From: Acidovorax kalamii
GTDB lineage: Bacteria; Pseudomonadota; Gammaproteobacteria; Burkholderiales; Burkholderiaceae_C
NCBI RefSeq assembly: GCF_002245625.1
Contig: NZ_NOIG01000008.1
Span: forward strand, 248,001 to 312,000
Direction: 5' to 3'
DNA: 64,000 nt
Position numbers and translations under genes: made by a program. The notes beneath the pieces were generated by a model, which saw nothing but the letters and a program-made list of their open reading frames with translations, did not search any database and had not been told where the DNA came from. Below are positions 17,487 to 26,150 of this stretch, piece after piece (position 1 is the stretch's first letter; each line of letters starts with the position of its first letter).

Positions 17487-18104
17487 TCACTGGCCTGTGG
17501 CCGCCTCAGCATTCAGCCGGGTCGATGCCCACAGCACCTGGTCCACCACGGCGCGCACGCGGTCGCGGTGGGTTTGCTGGATCAAGGCGCCGCTGTCGTC
17601 GAACGCGCTGCCCGCCGAGCCCAGCGCAAACGCCTTGGGCGCGAGCCAGCATTCGGCGTTGATCAGCAGGGGTGCCAGGTGGCTTTGCGAGCGCAGGCCG
17701 CCCAGGGCGCCGGGCGAGGCGCTGAGCATGCCCACGACCTTGCCGCGAAAGCTCTTGCCGCCGTCTTGCCAGTCGGGGTTGCCCTTGACCGGGCTGGAGG
17801 CCCAGTCGATGGTGTTTTTGAGCAGGGCGGTGTAGCTGCCGTTGTATTCGGGAGAGCAGATCACCCAGGCCGGGTGCTGCCACAGGATTTCCTTGAGGCG
17901 GATCACGTCGGCGGGTGTGCCCTGGGCTTCGAGGTCGGCGTTGTACAGCGGGATGTCGAAGTCGGACAGCTCCAGCAGCGTGACGCTGGCACCCGCATCG
18001 CGCGCGATGGCGGCGGTGGCATGGGCCAGTTTGCGGTTGAAGGATTGCTGGCGCGTGCTGCCGGCAAAGACGAGGAGGGAGGAGGGGGTGGTGGTGTTGG
18101 GCAT
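17487..18104 (-). CDS. NAD(P)H-dependent FMN reductase
   Basis: A 205-residue flavodoxin-like enzyme. The FMN phosphate loop is FAGSTRQQSFNRKLA (13-27), and the flavin-ring motif is SPEYNGSYTALLKNTIDW, both diagnostic of the NADPH-dependent FMN reductase/azoreductase-like family (ChrR, YieF type). Likely role: quinone or chromate reduction and supply of reduced flavin. The start at 18104 is the last ATG before the conserved domain; the open frame upstream has no family similarity. Confidence 0.93.
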   Translation of the reverse strand: MPNTTTPSSLLVFAGSTRQQSFNRKLAHATAAIARDAGASVTLLELSDFDIPLYNADLEAQGTPADVIRLKEILWQHPAWVICSPEYNGSYTALLKNTIDWASSPVKGNPDWQDGGKSFRGKVVGMLSASPGALGGLRSQSHLAPLLINAECWLAPKAFALGSAGSAFDDSGALIQQTHRDRVRAVVDQVLWASTRLNAEAATGQ

Positions 18105-18217
18105 GGTGCCTTCGATTGAATCACAGGCGGGCGGCAGGAATCCTGCATGCGGGGAGCGCGGTGCGGTTTTTTGGCTCGGTGCTGCGCGGGGGATGACGGC
18201 GGCCACCGCTGACCACG

Positions 18218-18760
18218 TCAGCCCGGCATGCGGCGACCGGCCAGGCGCCCCACCAGCGTGCCCAGCGCCGCCGCAAAACACCCCAGGCTGAGCCACGCCC
18301 GCCACAGGTTGGCGGCATTCCACTGGTCGCGCACCCGGCTCCAGTCGGCGGGCAGGGCCTGGGGGTTCCAGGCTTCTGTCGTGTGGTTTAGGGGCAGGTT
18401 GACCTGCTGGGTGAAGAACACGATGCCCAGCAGGTAGGCCACACCGACCAGGGCCAGCAGGCGCCACCACAGCCTGCGGTGTTCACGCCAGGCCGTGCCT
18501 ATGGCGAGCGCACACCACAAGGGCGGGCCAAAGAACAGACCAAAGAACAGGGCGTGCCGCACGTTGCGGTTGAAGGCGGACTGCACGGTGGCGTAGGTCG
18601 CGCCGTCCATCTGCAGCAGGGCCAGGTTGACGTTGGCGCTGTAGGTGCCGAAAAACCCGGCCATGAGGCCGAGCCAGAGCACGGCGAGTGTGTGGGGGAT
18701 CAGGGCGAGCGGGGCGGGCGTGGGTTGGGCACGTAGGGCAGTTGTCATGGGCGCGGGCAT
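18218..18760 (-). CDS. DUF1772 domain-containing membrane protein
   Basis: A 180-residue protein with four predicted membrane segments (about 26-46, 69-89, 100-118, 153-172). The conserved polar pattern NLPLNHTTEAW (121-131) with W140SRVRDQW and N150LWR is that of the DUF1772/anthrone oxygenase-like family. ATG codons at 18760 and 18748 are both possible and neither has a clear ribosome site. It follows the Crp/Fnr-type gene on the same strand, 44 bases away, so the two probably form a unit. Confidence 0.8.
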   Translation of the reverse strand: MPAPMTTALRAQPTPAPLALIPHTLAVLWLGLMAGFFGTYSANVNLALLQMDGATYATVQSAFNRNVRHALFFGLFFGPPLWCALAIGTAWREHRRLWWRLLALVGVAYLLGIVFFTQQVNLPLNHTTEAWNPQALPADWSRVRDQWNAANLWRAWLSLGCFAAALGTLVGRLAGRRMPG

Positions 18761-18804
18761 TTGGTGAGATGCCCGCAGTCTGCCGATGAGCCGCCCCCAG
18801 CGCC

Positions 18805-19404
18805 TTATCCTTTGATAAGCCCCATCTCGCTGCGCAGGCGCGATAGCGACACATCGGTCACGCCAAGATAGGACGCGAGATGCCTGAGTGCGATGCGTTC
18901 GGCCCAGGCCGGGTGTTGCTCCAGCAAGCGGGCGTAGCGCTGGCGGGCGCTGAGCTGCAGGAACTCCTGCTCGCGCTGCATCTTGCCGTCGAGCAGGGCG
19001 CCGAGCACCCGGTGCTCCAGCGCGGCCCAGGGTGCCCAGCCCGCGCTGGGCAGCGGCGCACCGGGGTCGACGGGCAAGGGCAGCGCCCACACCACGCTGT
19101 CTTCCAATGGTTCCACGTGAAACATCACCGGTTGCTGACGCAGTGAGGGGGTGATGGGCCAGCACAGGGCGCTGTCCAAAAAGAAGTTCTTGTTGGACTC
19201 TGCGCCGTCGCGGTCCAGGTAATACAGCCGCAGCGCGCCGCGCTCCACCCACCACAGGTGCCGCCAGTGTTCGCCTGCACGCAGCAGGGGCTGACCACGC
19301 TCCAGCACGCGCCGCTCGGCGTGTGCCCACCAGGCCTCTATGGCTGGGGGCGGGGCGCCAAGCAACTCGGTCAGGAAGAGGGTGAGGGGGCTAGAAACAG
19401 ACAC
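18805..19404 (-). CDS. Crp/Fnr-family transcriptional regulator
   Basis: A 199-residue protein with an N-terminal cyclic-nucleotide-binding-like beta barrel ([28 protein letters not shown]) and a C-terminal winged helix ending in [20 protein letters not shown]. It lacks the cysteine cluster of Fnr. The family starts near here, and the best start is a GTG at 19404; the frame remains open far upstream over mnmG without family similarity. A parS-like site lies inside the gene (19109-19124), read as MFHVEP. It is divergent from mnmG and probably co-transcribed with the DUF1772 gene. Confidence 0.85.
   Translation of the reverse strand: MSVSSPLTLFLTELLGAPPPAIEAWWAHAERRVLERGQPLLRAGEHWRHLWWVERGALRLYYLDRDGAESNKNFFLDSALCWPITPSLRQQPVMFHVEPLEDSVVWALPLPVDPGAPLPSAGWAPWAALEHRVLGALLDGKMQREQEFLQLSARQRYARLLEQHPAWAERIALRHLASYLGVTDVSLSRLRSEMGLIKG
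19109..19124. promoter_or_regulatory. parS-like centromere site 1 (inside the Crp/Fnr gene)
   Basis: GGTTCCACGTGAAACA differs at one outer base from the bacterial parS consensus TGTTNCACGTGNAACA. It lies about 3.9 kb from parA. Confidence 0.8.
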
Positions 19405-19554
19405 GGCCTGCGCAAAGTGGGAAAATCGCGGGTTGCCTGCTGGGGCGCCAAGTGCGCCCGCCACCAGCAGGGCCGGTATGCGGCGCCTTTGACAGGGTGC
19501 CCGCGTGTACCGGGTGTTTTGATTATCGGGCCCGCCAGGCCCCGGAGTGTCCCC

Positions 19555-21540
19555 ATGTTGTATCCCCAGGAATTTGATGTGATCGTTGTCGGCGGTGGCC
19601 ATGCAGGCACCGAGGCCGCGCTGGCCGCTGCGCGCATGGGCAGCAAAACGCTGCTGCTGACCCACAACATCGAGACGCTGGGGCAGATGAGCTGTAACCC
19701 CAGCATCGGTGGCATCGGCAAGGGCCACCTGGTGAAAGAGGTGGATGCGCTCGGCGGCGCCATGGCGCTGGCCACGGACGAGGGCGGCATCCAGTTCCGC
19801 ATCCTCAACAGCTCCAAAGGCCCTGCGGTGCGTGCTACGCGGGCGCAGGCCGACCGCATTCTGTACAAGGCCGCCATCCGCCGCATGCTGGAGAACCAGC
19901 CGAACCTCTGGTTGTTCCAACAGGCGGTGGACGACCTGATGGTGGAAGGCGACCGCGTGGTGGGCGCCGTGACGCAGGTGGGTATCCGCTTCCGCAGCCG
20001 CACCGTGGTGCTGACGGCGGGCACCTTCCTCGACGGCAAGATCCACGTGGGGCTGAACAACTACGCGGCGGGCCGGGCGGGGGACCCACCGGCGGTGTCG
20101 CTGTCGGCGCGCCTGAAGGAGCTGAAGCTGCCCCAGGGGCGCCTCAAGACCGGCACGCCGCCCCGCATCGACGGGCGCAGCATCGACTTCTCGAAGTGCA
20201 CCGAGCAGCCCGGCGACGGCATGCCCGGTGGCGTGAACGAGGGCACGGTGCCGGTGTTCAGCTTCATGGGCAATGCGCAGATGCACCCCCAGCAGGTGCC
20301 CTGCTGGATCACCCACACCAACGAACGCACGCACGAGATCATCCGCAGCGGCTTCGACCGCAGCCCCATGTTCACCGGCAAGATCGAGGGCGTGGGCCCG
20401 CGCTACTGCCCGAGTGTGGAAGACAAGATCAACCGCTTTGCGGACAAGGACAGCCACCAGATCTTTCTGGAGCCCGAAGGCCTGACCACGCACGAGTTCT
20501 ACCCCAACGGCATCAGTACCAGCCTGCCGTTCGACATCCAGTACGACCTGGTGCGCAGCATGCCGGGGCTGGAGAACGCGCACATCCTGCGCCCCGGCTA
20601 CGCCATCGAATACGACTACTTCGACCCGCGCTCGCTCAAGAGCAGCTTCGAGACGCGCCAGATCCAGGGTCTGTTCTTTGCCGGCCAGATCAACGGCACC
20701 ACTGGTTATGAAGAGGCGGCGGCCCAGGGTCTGTTTGCCGGCATCAACGCCGCGCTGCAGTGCCGGGGCGATGCGCCCTGGCTGCCCGGCCGCGACGAGG
20801 CTTACCTGGGTGTGCTGGTGGATGACCTGATCACCAAGGGCGTGACCGAGCCCTACCGCATGTTCACCAGCCGCGCCGAGTTCCGCCTGCAGCTGCGCGA
20901 GGACAACGCAGACATGCGCCTGACGGAAGTGGGGCGCCAGATGGGCCTGGTAGACGACGCGCGCTGGGATGCCTTCAGCCGCAAGCGCGATGCGGTTTCA
21001 CGTGAAACAGAACGCCTGAAGGCCACCTGGGTGAACCCCCGCAACCTGCCTGCGGCGGAATCGGAGCGCGTGCTGGGCAAGAGCATCGAGCATGAATACA
21101 ACCTGTTCGAGCTGCTGCGCCGCCCCGATGTGAACTACGCCAACCTGGTGTCGATGGACGGCGGCAAGTACGCATCGGCCGATGTTTCACGTGAAACCCT
21201 TGGTGACCTGAGCGACCCTGTGCTGGAGCAGGTGGAGATTGCCGCCAAGTACGCAGGCTACATCGACCGCCAGAAGGGCGAGGTGGAGCGCGCTGCGCAC
21301 TTCGAGAAGCTGCGCCTGCCGCCCGACCTGGACTACATGCAGGTGACGGCACTGAGCATCGAGGCCCGACAGGTTCTGAACCGCCACCGTCCGGAGACTC
21401 TGGGCCATGCCTCGCGCATCACGGGCATCACGCCTGCGTCGATCTCGCTGCTGATGGTGCATCTGAAGAAGGGTGGGTTCAAGGAGTTTGCCGTGGCACC
21501 GGCAACGCCCACCAAGGCAGAAGGCGAAGTGGCAGCATGA
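19555..21540 (+). CDS. mnmG: tRNA uridine-5-carboxymethylaminomethyl modification enzyme MnmG (GidA)
   Basis: A 661-residue FAD-dependent enzyme that, with MnmE, builds the cmnm5 group on the wobble uridine of several tRNAs. The FAD Rossmann motif is [12 protein letters not shown] (11-22), followed by the family motifs [13 protein letters not shown] and [11 protein letters not shown]. Start 19555 agrees with the universal N-terminus. Two parS-like sites lie inside the gene, and both are translated as VSRET (20994-21009 and 21183-21198). It overlaps rsmG by four bases (ATGA), as is usual in an origin-proximal block. Confidence 0.98.
   Translation: MLYPQEFDVIVVGGGHAGTEAALAAARMGSKTLLLTHNIETLGQMSCNPSIGGIGKGHLVKEVDALGGAMALATDEGGIQFRILNSSKGPAVRATRAQADRILYKAAIRRMLENQPNLWLFQQAVDDLMVEGDRVVGAVTQVGIRFRSRTVVLTAGTFLDGKIHVGLNNYAAGRAGDPPAVSLSARLKELKLPQGRLKTGTPPRIDGRSIDFSKCTEQPGDGMPGGVNEGTVPVFSFMGNAQMHPQQVPCWITHTNERTHEIIRSGFDRSPMFTGKIEGVGPRYCPSVEDKINRFADKDSHQIFLEPEGLTTHEFYPNGISTSLPFDIQYDLVRSMPGLENAHILRPGYAIEYDYFDPRSLKSSFETRQIQGLFFAGQINGTTGYEEAAAQGLFAGINAALQCRGDAPWLPGRDEAYLGVLVDDLITKGVTEPYRMFTSRAEFRLQLREDNADMRLTEVGRQMGLVDDARWDAFSRKRDAVSRETERLKATWVNPRNLPAAESERVLGKSIEHEYNLFELLRRPDVNYANLVSMDGGKYASADVSRETLGDLSDPVLEQVEIAAKYAGYIDRQKGEVERAAHFEKLRLPPDLDYMQVTALSIEARQVLNRHRPETLGHASRITGITPASISLLMVHLKKGGFKEFAVAPATPTKAEGEVAA
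20994..21009. promoter_or_regulatory. parS-like centromere site 2 (inside mnmG)
   Basis: GGTTTCACGTGAAACA has one outer mismatch to the parS consensus. In the mnmG frame it encodes VSRET. Confidence 0.9.
21183..21198. promoter_or_regulatory. parS-like centromere site 3 (inside mnmG)
   Basis: TGTTTCACGTGAAACC has one outer mismatch to the parS consensus and also encodes VSRET in mnmG. It is 189 bases from site 2. Confidence 0.9.
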
Positions 21541-22214
21541 CGATGACCGTGAGCAACGACAGCCTGCGCCAGCAACTGCAAGCCGGGGCCGACGCGCTGG
21601 CGCTGGGCCTGAGCGACGCACAGGTCTCCCTGTTGATGGATTTTCTGGCGCTGCTGCAGAAGTGGAACAAGGTCTACAACCTGACGGCCGTGCGCGACCC
21701 GCAGGAGATGATGACGCACCATTTGCTGGACAGCCTGGCCGCCGTGGCGCCGCTGCGCAGGCATGTGGCGGGCCTGCAGCAGGGTGGGGCGGCGGCGGTG
21801 AAGCTGCTGGATGTTGGGTCGGGCGGTGGCCTGCCCGGCGTGGTGTTCGCCATCTGCTGCCCGGATGTGGATGTGAGCTGCGTAGACACCGTGGGCAAGA
21901 AGGCGGCGTTCATTCAGCAGGCAGCGGTGGCGCTGAAGCTGCGTAACCTGCATGGCGTGCACGCGCGGGTCGAGACGCTGACCACGCCGTTCGACATCAT
22001 CAGCTGTCGCGCGTTTGCCTCGTTGCCAGACTTTGTGAACTGGTCCCGCAGCGCACTGGCCGCGCCCCATGGCGCGTGGCTGGCCATGAAGGGCAAACAC
22101 CCCGAGGACGAAATCGCCGCCCTGCCTGCGGATGTGGCGGTGTTTCACGTGGAACAGCTCACGGTGCCGGGTCTGGACGCGGAGCGCTGCATCATTTGGA
22201 TGAAGCCCGCCTGA
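21537..22214 (+). CDS. rsmG: 16S rRNA (guanine527-N7)-methyltransferase RsmG (GidB)
   Basis: A 225-residue SAM-dependent methyltransferase that methylates G527 of 16S rRNA. The early motif [25 protein letters not shown] and the SAM loop [17 protein letters not shown] are diagnostic. The start overlaps the mnmG stop (ATGA). A parS-like site with full consensus (22141-22156) lies near the 3' end, read as VFHVEQ. Confidence 0.97.
   Translation: MTMTVSNDSLRQQLQAGADALALGLSDAQVSLLMDFLALLQKWNKVYNLTAVRDPQEMMTHHLLDSLAAVAPLRRHVAGLQQGGAAAVKLLDVGSGGGLPGVVFAICCPDVDVSCVDTVGKKAAFIQQAAVALKLRNLHGVHARVETLTTPFDIISCRAFASLPDFVNWSRSALAAPHGAWLAMKGKHPEDEIAALPADVAVFHVEQLTVPGLDAERCIIWMKPA
22141..22156. promoter_or_regulatory. 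parS-like centromere site 4 (inside rsmG)
   Basis: TGTTTCACGTGGAACA matches the parS consensus TGTTNCACGTGNAACA at every fixed position. It lies about 0.8 kb ahead of parA. Confidence 0.93.
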
Positions 22215-22331
22215 TGGCTCTGTCCTCAGTGCACCGACTTCTCGGCGGGTGGGGCAGGGGGCTCGCGTAAACTCGGCTCCTCACCCGGGTGCATCTTCCC
22301 ATCGCACCCTCCCCGCGCACCAGGAGAAACC

Positions 22332-22946
22332 ATGTTCGGCATCGCAGACTACGGCGCCTTTGTCGCCGCCATCGTGTTGTTCCTGCTCATTCCGGGCCCT
22401 GGCAATCTGGCGCTCATCACCTCCACCAGCAAGGGTGGCGTGCGCGGTGGCATGGCGGCCACCATGGGTGTGATTGCGGGCGACCAGGTGCTGATGTGGG
22501 CGGCGGTGGCCGGTGTGGCCGCGCTGCTGGCCACCTACCCGGCAGCCTTCAATGCGGTGCAGTGGCTGGGCGCGGCCTACCTCGCGTGGCTGGGCTTCAA
22601 GATGGTCACGGCCAAGCCGGGCGCCCAGCCCATCCTGAACATCGAGCCGCGCCACTACTTCAAGCAGGCCGGGCTCATCACCTTGCTCAACCCCAAGGCC
22701 ATCGTGTTCTACATGGCGTTCTTCCCGCTGTTTGTGGACCCGGCCCGGCACCAGGGCATGCTGACTTTTGGCGTGATGGCGGCGACGGTGGCGGCATTGA
22801 CGTTTCTCTATGGCCTGGTCGCCGTGCTGCTCACGCACCACCTGGCCGAGCGCATGCGCGCCAACCCGCGCATCGGCCGCGTGCTGGAAAAGATCGCGGG
22901 CGTCTTCCTGATCGGCTTTGGCATCAAGCTGGCCATCTCCAAATAA
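22332..22946 (+). CDS. LysE/RhtB-family exporter
   Basis: A 204-residue inner-membrane protein with about five to six hydrophobic helices. The first segment, VLFLLIPGPGNLALITSTSKGG, has the PGPxxL motif and the following Gly-rich turn of the LysE/RhtB amino-acid exporter family. The NPKAIVFYMAFFPLFVDP motif is also typical. An AGGAG ribosome site lies seven bases before the ATG. The substrate may be an amino acid or a derivative. It separates rsmG from parA, with parA starting 24 bases downstream. Confidence 0.92.
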   Translation: MFGIADYGAFVAAIVLFLLIPGPGNLALITSTSKGGVRGGMAATMGVIAGDQVLMWAAVAGVAALLATYPAAFNAVQWLGAAYLAWLGFKMVTAKPGAQPILNIEPRHYFKQAGLITLLNPKAIVFYMAFFPLFVDPARHQGMLTFGVMAATVAALTFLYGLVAVLLTHHLAERMRANPRIGRVLEKIAGVFLIGFGIKLAISK

Positions 22947-22970
22947 CACCACACGAACTGCAGCACCCAC

Positions 22971-23783
22971 ATGGCCAAGATCTTTTGCGTTGCCAATCAA
23001 AAGGGTGGGGTGGGCAAGACCACCACCACCGTCAACCTCGCTGCCGGCCTGGCCAAGATCGGCCAGCGCGTGCTGATGGTGGACCTGGACCCGCAGGGCA
23101 ACGCCACCATGGGCTCGGGGGTGGACAAGCGCAGTCTTCAGCTGTCGGTGTACGACGTGCTGCTCGAATCCGCTTCGGTCAAAGAGGCGGCCGTGCTGTC
23201 GGACAAATGTGGCTACTGGGTGCTGGGCGCCAACCGTGAACTGGCCGGGGCTGAGGTGGAGCTGGTGACTTTGGAGCACCGCGAAAAGCGCCTCAAGGCC
23301 GCGCTGGCCGAGGCGGATGCCGACTTCGACTTCGTGCTCATCGACTGCCCGCCGTCCTTGAGCATGCTCACCCTCAACGGCCTGTGCAGCGCCCACGGCG
23401 TGATCGTGCCCATGCAGTGCGAGTACTTTGCGCTGGAAGGCCTGACCGATCTGGTCAACACCATCAAGCAGGTGCACGCCAACCTCAATGCCGACCTGCA
23501 GATCATCGGCCTGCTGCGCGTGATGTTCGACCCCCGCATCACGCTGCAGCAGCAGGTGAGCGACCAGCTCAAGGGCCACTTTGGCGACAAGGTGTTCAAC
23601 AGCGTGATCCCGCGCAACGTGCGCCTGGCCGAGGCGCCCAGCTACGGGCTGCCCGGTGTGGTGTTTGACCCGGCCGCCAAGGGCAGCCAGGCTTTCGTCG
23701 AGTTTGCCGAGGAGATGGTTGCGCGTGTGAAGAACATGCCCGCTGCGGCCTCTTCCATGGCAAAAATGCCTGCTTCCGCCTGA
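22971..23783 (+). CDS. parA: Chromosome partitioning ATPase ParA (Soj-like)
   Basis: A 270-residue deviant Walker ATPase, with KGGVGKTTTTVNLAAGLA (11-28), the Walker A' loop DLDPQGNATMGSG and the Walker B segment FVLIDCPPSLS. It moves origin regions apart by binding DNA nonspecifically in its ATP state and responding to ParB at parS. Length and order of motifs are normal for a chromosomal ParA. The last residues, MAKMPASA, are encoded by bases that belong to a dispersed repeat (23762 onward), so the C-terminal tail is probably a recent addition. parB is not adjacent: three small genes intervene. Confidence 0.96.
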   Translation: MAKIFCVANQKGGVGKTTTTVNLAAGLAKIGQRVLMVDLDPQGNATMGSGVDKRSLQLSVYDVLLESASVKEAAVLSDKCGYWVLGANRELAGAEVELVTLEHREKRLKAALAEADADFDFVLIDCPPSLSMLTLNGLCSAHGVIVPMQCEYFALEGLTDLVNTIKQVHANLNADLQIIGLLRVMFDPRITLQQQVSDQLKGHFGDKVFNSVIPRNVRLAEAPSYGLPGVVFDPAAKGSQAFVEFAEEMVARVKNMPAAASSMAKMPASA

Positions 23784-23826
23784 TGGGTAAGCGTCAATAG
23801 CTATTAAATTGATAGTAATGAAGGCT
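23762..23826 (+). repeat. AT-rich palindromic dispersed repeat, copy 5, overlapping the parA 3' end
   Basis: AAAAATGCCTGCTTCCGCCTG (23763 onward) aligns with AAAAATGGCCGCTTCCGCCTG in copy 9 at 60306. It is followed by AATAGCTATT and ATTGATAG (23797-23815). The 5' block codes for the parA C-terminus and the AT-rich block carries the start region of the next gene. Confidence 0.65.
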
Positions 23827-24363
23827 TCCAACGTCTTGCTGCTGCCCGGCTGGCAGAACTCCGGCCCCGACCACTGGCAAAGCCTGTGGGAGGCCGCGCA
23901 TGGCTACCACCGCGTGGAGCAGCACGACTGGATGCGCCCGCTGCGTGGCGACTGGTCGGCCCGCCTCGAAGAAACCGTGCTTGACGCCGATGGCCCGGTG
24001 GTGCTGGCAGCGCACAGCCTGGGCTGCATCCTCACCGCCTGGTGGGCGGCGCACACCCGCCATGCGGCCAAGGTGCGTGGCGCGCTGCTGGTGGCGCCGG
24101 GCGATGTGGAGCGGCCTGACCTGGCGGCGCAGATCCATGGCTGGGTGCCCCTTGCGCGCCAGCCGCTTCCGTTCCCCGCCGTGCTGGTGGGCAGCCGCAA
24201 TGATCCGTACTGCAGCTTCGAGCGCGCCGAAGGGCTGGCGCAGGCCTGGGGCACGCGCTTCATCGATTACGGCGAGCGCGGCCACATCAACGCTGAATCT
24301 GGTCTGGGCGAGTGGGTCGAAGGCCACGCCTGGCTGCGCGAACTGGCGGGTGATGCCGCATGA
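23818..24363 (+). CDS. RBBP9/YdeN-family alpha/beta serine hydrolase
   Basis: A 181-residue small hydrolase. It has the N-terminal LLLPGWQNSGPDHWQSLWE, the nucleophile elbow AHSLGC, an acidic site in SRNDPYC and the C-terminal histidine region GERGHINAESGLGEW, all typical of the YdeN/RBBP9 family. Substrates are unknown. A TTG at 23809 is an alternative start. It overlaps the next gene by four bases (ATGA) and lies between parA and parB. Confidence 0.92.
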   Translation: MKASNVLLLPGWQNSGPDHWQSLWEAAHGYHRVEQHDWMRPLRGDWSARLEETVLDADGPVVLAAHSLGCILTAWWAAHTRHAAKVRGALLVAPGDVERPDLAAQIHGWVPLARQPLPFPAVLVGSRNDPYCSFERAEGLAQAWGTRFIDYGERGHINAESGLGEWVEGHAWLRELAGDAA

Positions 24364-24632
24364 AGCTGCGGGCGTTCTGGCGCAATCCCGCATCGGCTGA
24401 GCCGCTCGCAGCACCACCGCCGCGAAGGCTCGATCCCGTCTGGATCGAGGCGCCGCTCACCATGCTCTCCTGGTTCCTGCCGGGCGGTGCGGTGGTGGTG
24501 GGCGCGCTGGGGCAGTTCATGCTGGCCCTGGTGCTGCTGATGGTGGCGTTCGGTGTGTGGTTGCGCCTGTGGCGCAGCCGCAAGAAGCGCCGCGCCATGG
24601 GCCGCGCTGCGGGCGGCCATACCCCGCGTTGA
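24360..24632 (+). CDS. Small membrane protein of unknown function
   Basis: A 90-residue protein with one or two hydrophobic segments (about 33-68) and a basic C-terminus (RLWRSRKKRRAMGRAAGG). I recognise no family. Its start overlaps the hydrolase stop (ATGA), and the cupin gene follows after 25 bases, so it is probably translated as part of the parA-parB unit. The arrangement gives no function. Confidence 0.7.
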   Translation: MKLRAFWRNPASAEPLAAPPPRRLDPVWIEAPLTMLSWFLPGGAVVVGALGQFMLALVLLMVAFGVWLRLWRSRKKRRAMGRAAGGHTPR

Positions 24633-24657
24633 TAACCCTCTGTTCCGTTTCGCATCC

Positions 24658-24954
24658 ATGTCCAAAATCCCTCTCACTGCCATTGCCGACCAACTGCCCC
24701 GCGCCTGGAACTCCACGGTGGTGGGCCGGGCCGCAGGCGCCAACCTCAAGGTGCTGCGCATGGACGACGCGGCCTACCCCGACGAATCGCACGACTTTGA
24801 CGAGGCGCTGCTGGTGCTGGACGGCTGCATGCGCCTGGACCTGCAAGGGCAGGTCACCGAGGTGAATGCGGGCGAGGTGTTCATCGTCCCGGCGGGTGTG
24901 CCCCATGCCGTGGCGCCTGGCAGCCACGGCACGCTGGTCATCATCGACCGCTGA
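24658..24954 (+). CDS. Small cupin-domain protein
   Basis: A 98-residue single-domain cupin. The first cupin motif is approximated by DESHDFDEALLVLDGCMRLDL and the second by GEVFIVPAGVPHAV, with the Glu, Asp and His positions expected for a metal site partly kept. The start at 24658 (MSKIPLTAIADQLP) is followed at once by conserved sequence. It lies directly before parB. The function is not predictable from sequence. Confidence 0.85.
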   Translation: MSKIPLTAIADQLPRAWNSTVVGRAAGANLKVLRMDDAAYPDESHDFDEALLVLDGCMRLDLQGQVTEVNAGEVFIVPAGVPHAVAPGSHGTLVIIDR

Positions 24955-24996
24955 AGATTTCCCTCTCCCCATTCATTTTCGAGAAGAAGACATCGC

Positions 24997-25914
24997 ATGG
25001 TCACCAAAAAACCCAAGGGCCTCGGCCGAGGCCTGGAAGCCCTGCTGGGCCCCAAGGTCGAAGACAAAGTGGAGCAGGCCCAGGCCGCCGAGGCGGGCTT
25101 GCCCAGCAGCCTGCCGCTGAGCGAACTGGTGCCCGGCGTGTACCAGCCGCGCACGCGCATGGACGAAGGCGCGCTGTACGAGCTGGCCGAGTCCATCAAG
25201 GCCCAGGGCATCATGCAACCCATCCTGGTACGGCGCCTGGTGGATGGCGAGCACGCGGGCAAGTACGAAATCATTGCGGGCGAGCGGCGCTTTCGGGCGT
25301 CGCGCCTGGCGGGCCTGGCCGAGGTGCCGGTGCTGGTGCGCGACGTGCCCAACGAGTCCGCTGCTGCCATGGCGCTCATCGAGAACATCCAGCGCGAAGA
25401 CCTGAACCCGCTGGAAGAAGCCCAGGGCCTGCAGCGTCTGGTGCGCGAGTTCGGCCTCACGCACGAGCTGGCCGCGCAGGCCGTGGGCCGCTCGCGCAGC
25501 GCCGCCAGCAACCTGCTGCGCCTCTTGAACCTGGCCGAGCCGGTGCAGACCATGCTGATGGCGGGCGACATCGACATGGGCCACGCGCGGGCCCTGCTGG
25601 CGCTGGACCGCGCCGCGCAGATCACTGCGGGCAACCAGATCGCGGCCAAGAAGCTGTCGGTGCGCGAAGCCGAGGCGCTGGTGAAAAAGCTCAGCGCCGA
25701 GTTCAGCCTGGTGCCCCAGAAGCCCAAGAAGGAAAAGTCGCGCGACCTCAAGCGCGTGGAGGAGGAACTCTCGGACCTGCTCATGGCCGAGGTCGAGGTG
25801 CGCGTCAAAAAACGCGTCAAACGCCATGGCCGCGTGGAAGACATGGGAGAGCTGGCGATTCAGTTCGGCTCGCTGGAGGCCCTGAACGGGTTGATCGACC
25901 GCCTGCGCGGCTGA
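24997..25914 (+). CDS. parB: Chromosome partitioning protein ParB
   Basis: A 305-residue ParB. The CTP-binding N-terminal domain carries LSELVPGVYQPRTRMDE (about 41-57) and the arginine patch GERRFR (95-100). ENIQREDLNPLEEA (129-142) precedes the helix-turn-helix (about 155-179, LTHELAAQAVGRSRSAASNLL) that reads parS, and the C-terminal dimerisation domain follows. Four parS-like sites lie 2.8-5.9 kb upstream, inside neighbouring genes. Confidence 0.97.
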   Translation: MVTKKPKGLGRGLEALLGPKVEDKVEQAQAAEAGLPSSLPLSELVPGVYQPRTRMDEGALYELAESIKAQGIMQPILVRRLVDGEHAGKYEIIAGERRFRASRLAGLAEVPVLVRDVPNESAAAMALIENIQREDLNPLEEAQGLQRLVREFGLTHELAAQAVGRSRSAASNLLRLLNLAEPVQTMLMAGDIDMGHARALLALDRAAQITAGNQIAAKKLSVREAEALVKKLSAEFSLVPQKPKKEKSRDLKRVEEELSDLLMAEVEVRVKKRVKRHGRVEDMGELAIQFGSLEALNGLIDRLRG

Positions 25915-26150
25915 TCCACCGCCGGGGGCGGGGCGCGGTGCTGTCGCCGCGCAAACATGCGTGAAATAGCGCACAGAAACGGTTTCCAGCCGTAACTTGC
26001 GCAGGCAAAATGCGTCAGTGCGGGGCCTACACTGCGCTGCGTTCAACACACCCGGGTTGACCGCAAGGCCTTGGCAGCGAGCATGTAATGCTGCGCTGCG
26101 GCCCACGATGGTTTGCCGGGTGATTCCTGTATCTCCTGGAACAGACCACC

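Noticed and set aside
18105..18470. Upstream extension of the FMN reductase frame
   Set aside because: The extra residues have no similarity to the family, are rich in Pro, Gly and Arg and overlap the DUF1772 gene, so the ATG at 18104 is the better start.
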